Assembly (NCBI GenBank): GCA_011033025.1
Contig: WFMF01000220.1
Coordinates: 62,001-126,000 of the forward strand
Length of the DNA stretch: 64,000 nt
Source of the DNA: Beroe forskalii
Lineage: Eukaryota > Ctenophora > Nuda > Beroida > Beroidae
Reading direction: 5' to 3'
The notes under the pieces are model-generated. The model was not told the DNA's origin. It did no database searches and saw nothing but the letters and a program-made list of their open reading frames with translations. Below, piece after piece: positions 63,775 through 64,000 of the stretch (positions are counted from its first letter, which is position 1; every line of letters begins with the position of its first letter). A program made the translations under genes and the position numbers.

Positions 63775-64000
63775 TACCTACTATAAAGGGTCAGTGGCGT
63801 ATTGAGCACAGGATCCAAAGATCCCTAGTTCGAATCCCGGTAAGCACGACTGAGAGATTTATCTCGAGCCTATGCAGCCCGATAGTTCACTCAGCCCAGT
63901 GTATAGGAAACTGTGCGGGAGGGTTAAATGAGGAGAAGCCCATTGCAGCGAAGTCTCGGGCGAATAAAGTATGGATTACACTTCCTTAACCGTCACTGGC
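63775..64000 (+). repeat. tRNA-derived SINE-like segment (second copy)
   Basis: Plus-strand TAGTTCGAATCCCGG forms the B-box region, with GTATTGAGCACAGGATCC before it. Continues off the window. It matches the block at 45420-45690 in reverse. Confidence 0.65.

Larger units (their letters stand above)
59442..64000. mobile_element. Second hAT-like element copy, inverted, interrupted, runs off the window
   Basis: Begins CAAGGATCGACCGAGG at 59442 and follows the reverse complement of 47986 to about 45440 closely. The shared parts are subterminal CCTCGG arrays, the tandem units, the interspersed element at about 60420-60810, then the SINE-like block at 63775-64000. At 61689 it is split by a separate transposon. 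The far terminus and its target duplication lie outside, so the 8-bp duplication cannot be checked here. Confidence 0.85.

Overview
This is a window of animal nuclear DNA. The protein-coding genes are intron-bearing, with GT..AG junctions readable by eye. They are metazoan or flagellate genes: ferroportin, PACRGL, CCDC61, an ALMS-motif centrosomal protein, the carrier SLC25A44 and a transmembrane semaphorin. Between them lie AT-rich, transposon-dense spacers and many minisatellites. I infer a marine invertebrate, possibly a non-bilaterian, but nothing here fixes the phylum. 

Layout. 1-17.4 kb is a large head-to-head inverted duplication. Each arm ends in a long 36-bp minisatellite that abuts a ferroportin exon: a broken or partial minus-strand copy at 1-75 and a full 1.56-kb exon at 15884-17440. 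The arms enclose a single-copy spacer (about 5.85-10.8 kb) with a TTAA-flanked foldback element, direct repeats, a 22-bp array and one orphan exon-like block. 18.87-22.03 kb is a TIR-bounded element filled with eight satellite monomers, each able to fold into a three-way junction. A GC-rich foldback cluster follows at 22.1-22.5 kb. 23.95-28.96 kb is PACRGL (minus, six exons), with a C2H2 zinc-finger gene (plus) nested inside its second intron. 30.88-35.82 kb is an ALMS-motif gene (minus). 36.4-37.6 kb is a 22-bp array. 39.32-41.08 kb is CCDC61 (minus) and 42.44-43.39 kb is SLC25A44 (minus). 44.99-47.99 kb is an intact non-autonomous hAT-like element with an 8-bp target duplication. A second, inverted copy starts at 59442, is interrupted by a 1.95-kb nested TIR element, and runs off the window. 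49.2-49.8 kb holds a decayed reverse transcriptase. 53.85-57.66 kb holds the last six exons of a transmembrane semaphorin (minus). 

Functional reading. PACRGL, CCDC61 and the ALMS-motif protein all belong to cilium/centriole biology, so 24-41 kb is a loose neighbourhood of ciliary or centrosomal genes, though nothing in the sequence shows co-regulation. Ferroportin and SLC25A44 are membrane transporters and semaphorin is a guidance or adhesion receptor. 

The most unusual signal is that minisatellites here repeatedly span exon/intron boundaries. Ferroportin's acceptor (36-bp unit), the PACRGL exon 2 donor (40 bp), the PACRGL exon 3 donor (52 bp) and a semaphorin acceptor (61 bp) are each inside a tandem array. 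The exon edge and its splice site are copied roughly 5 to 100 times. A fifth array begins within about 6 bases of another semaphorin donor. I know of no named system that matches this. It suggests either repeat seeding at splice junctions or selection for redundant splice sites. All coordinates and splice junctions were read by hand.
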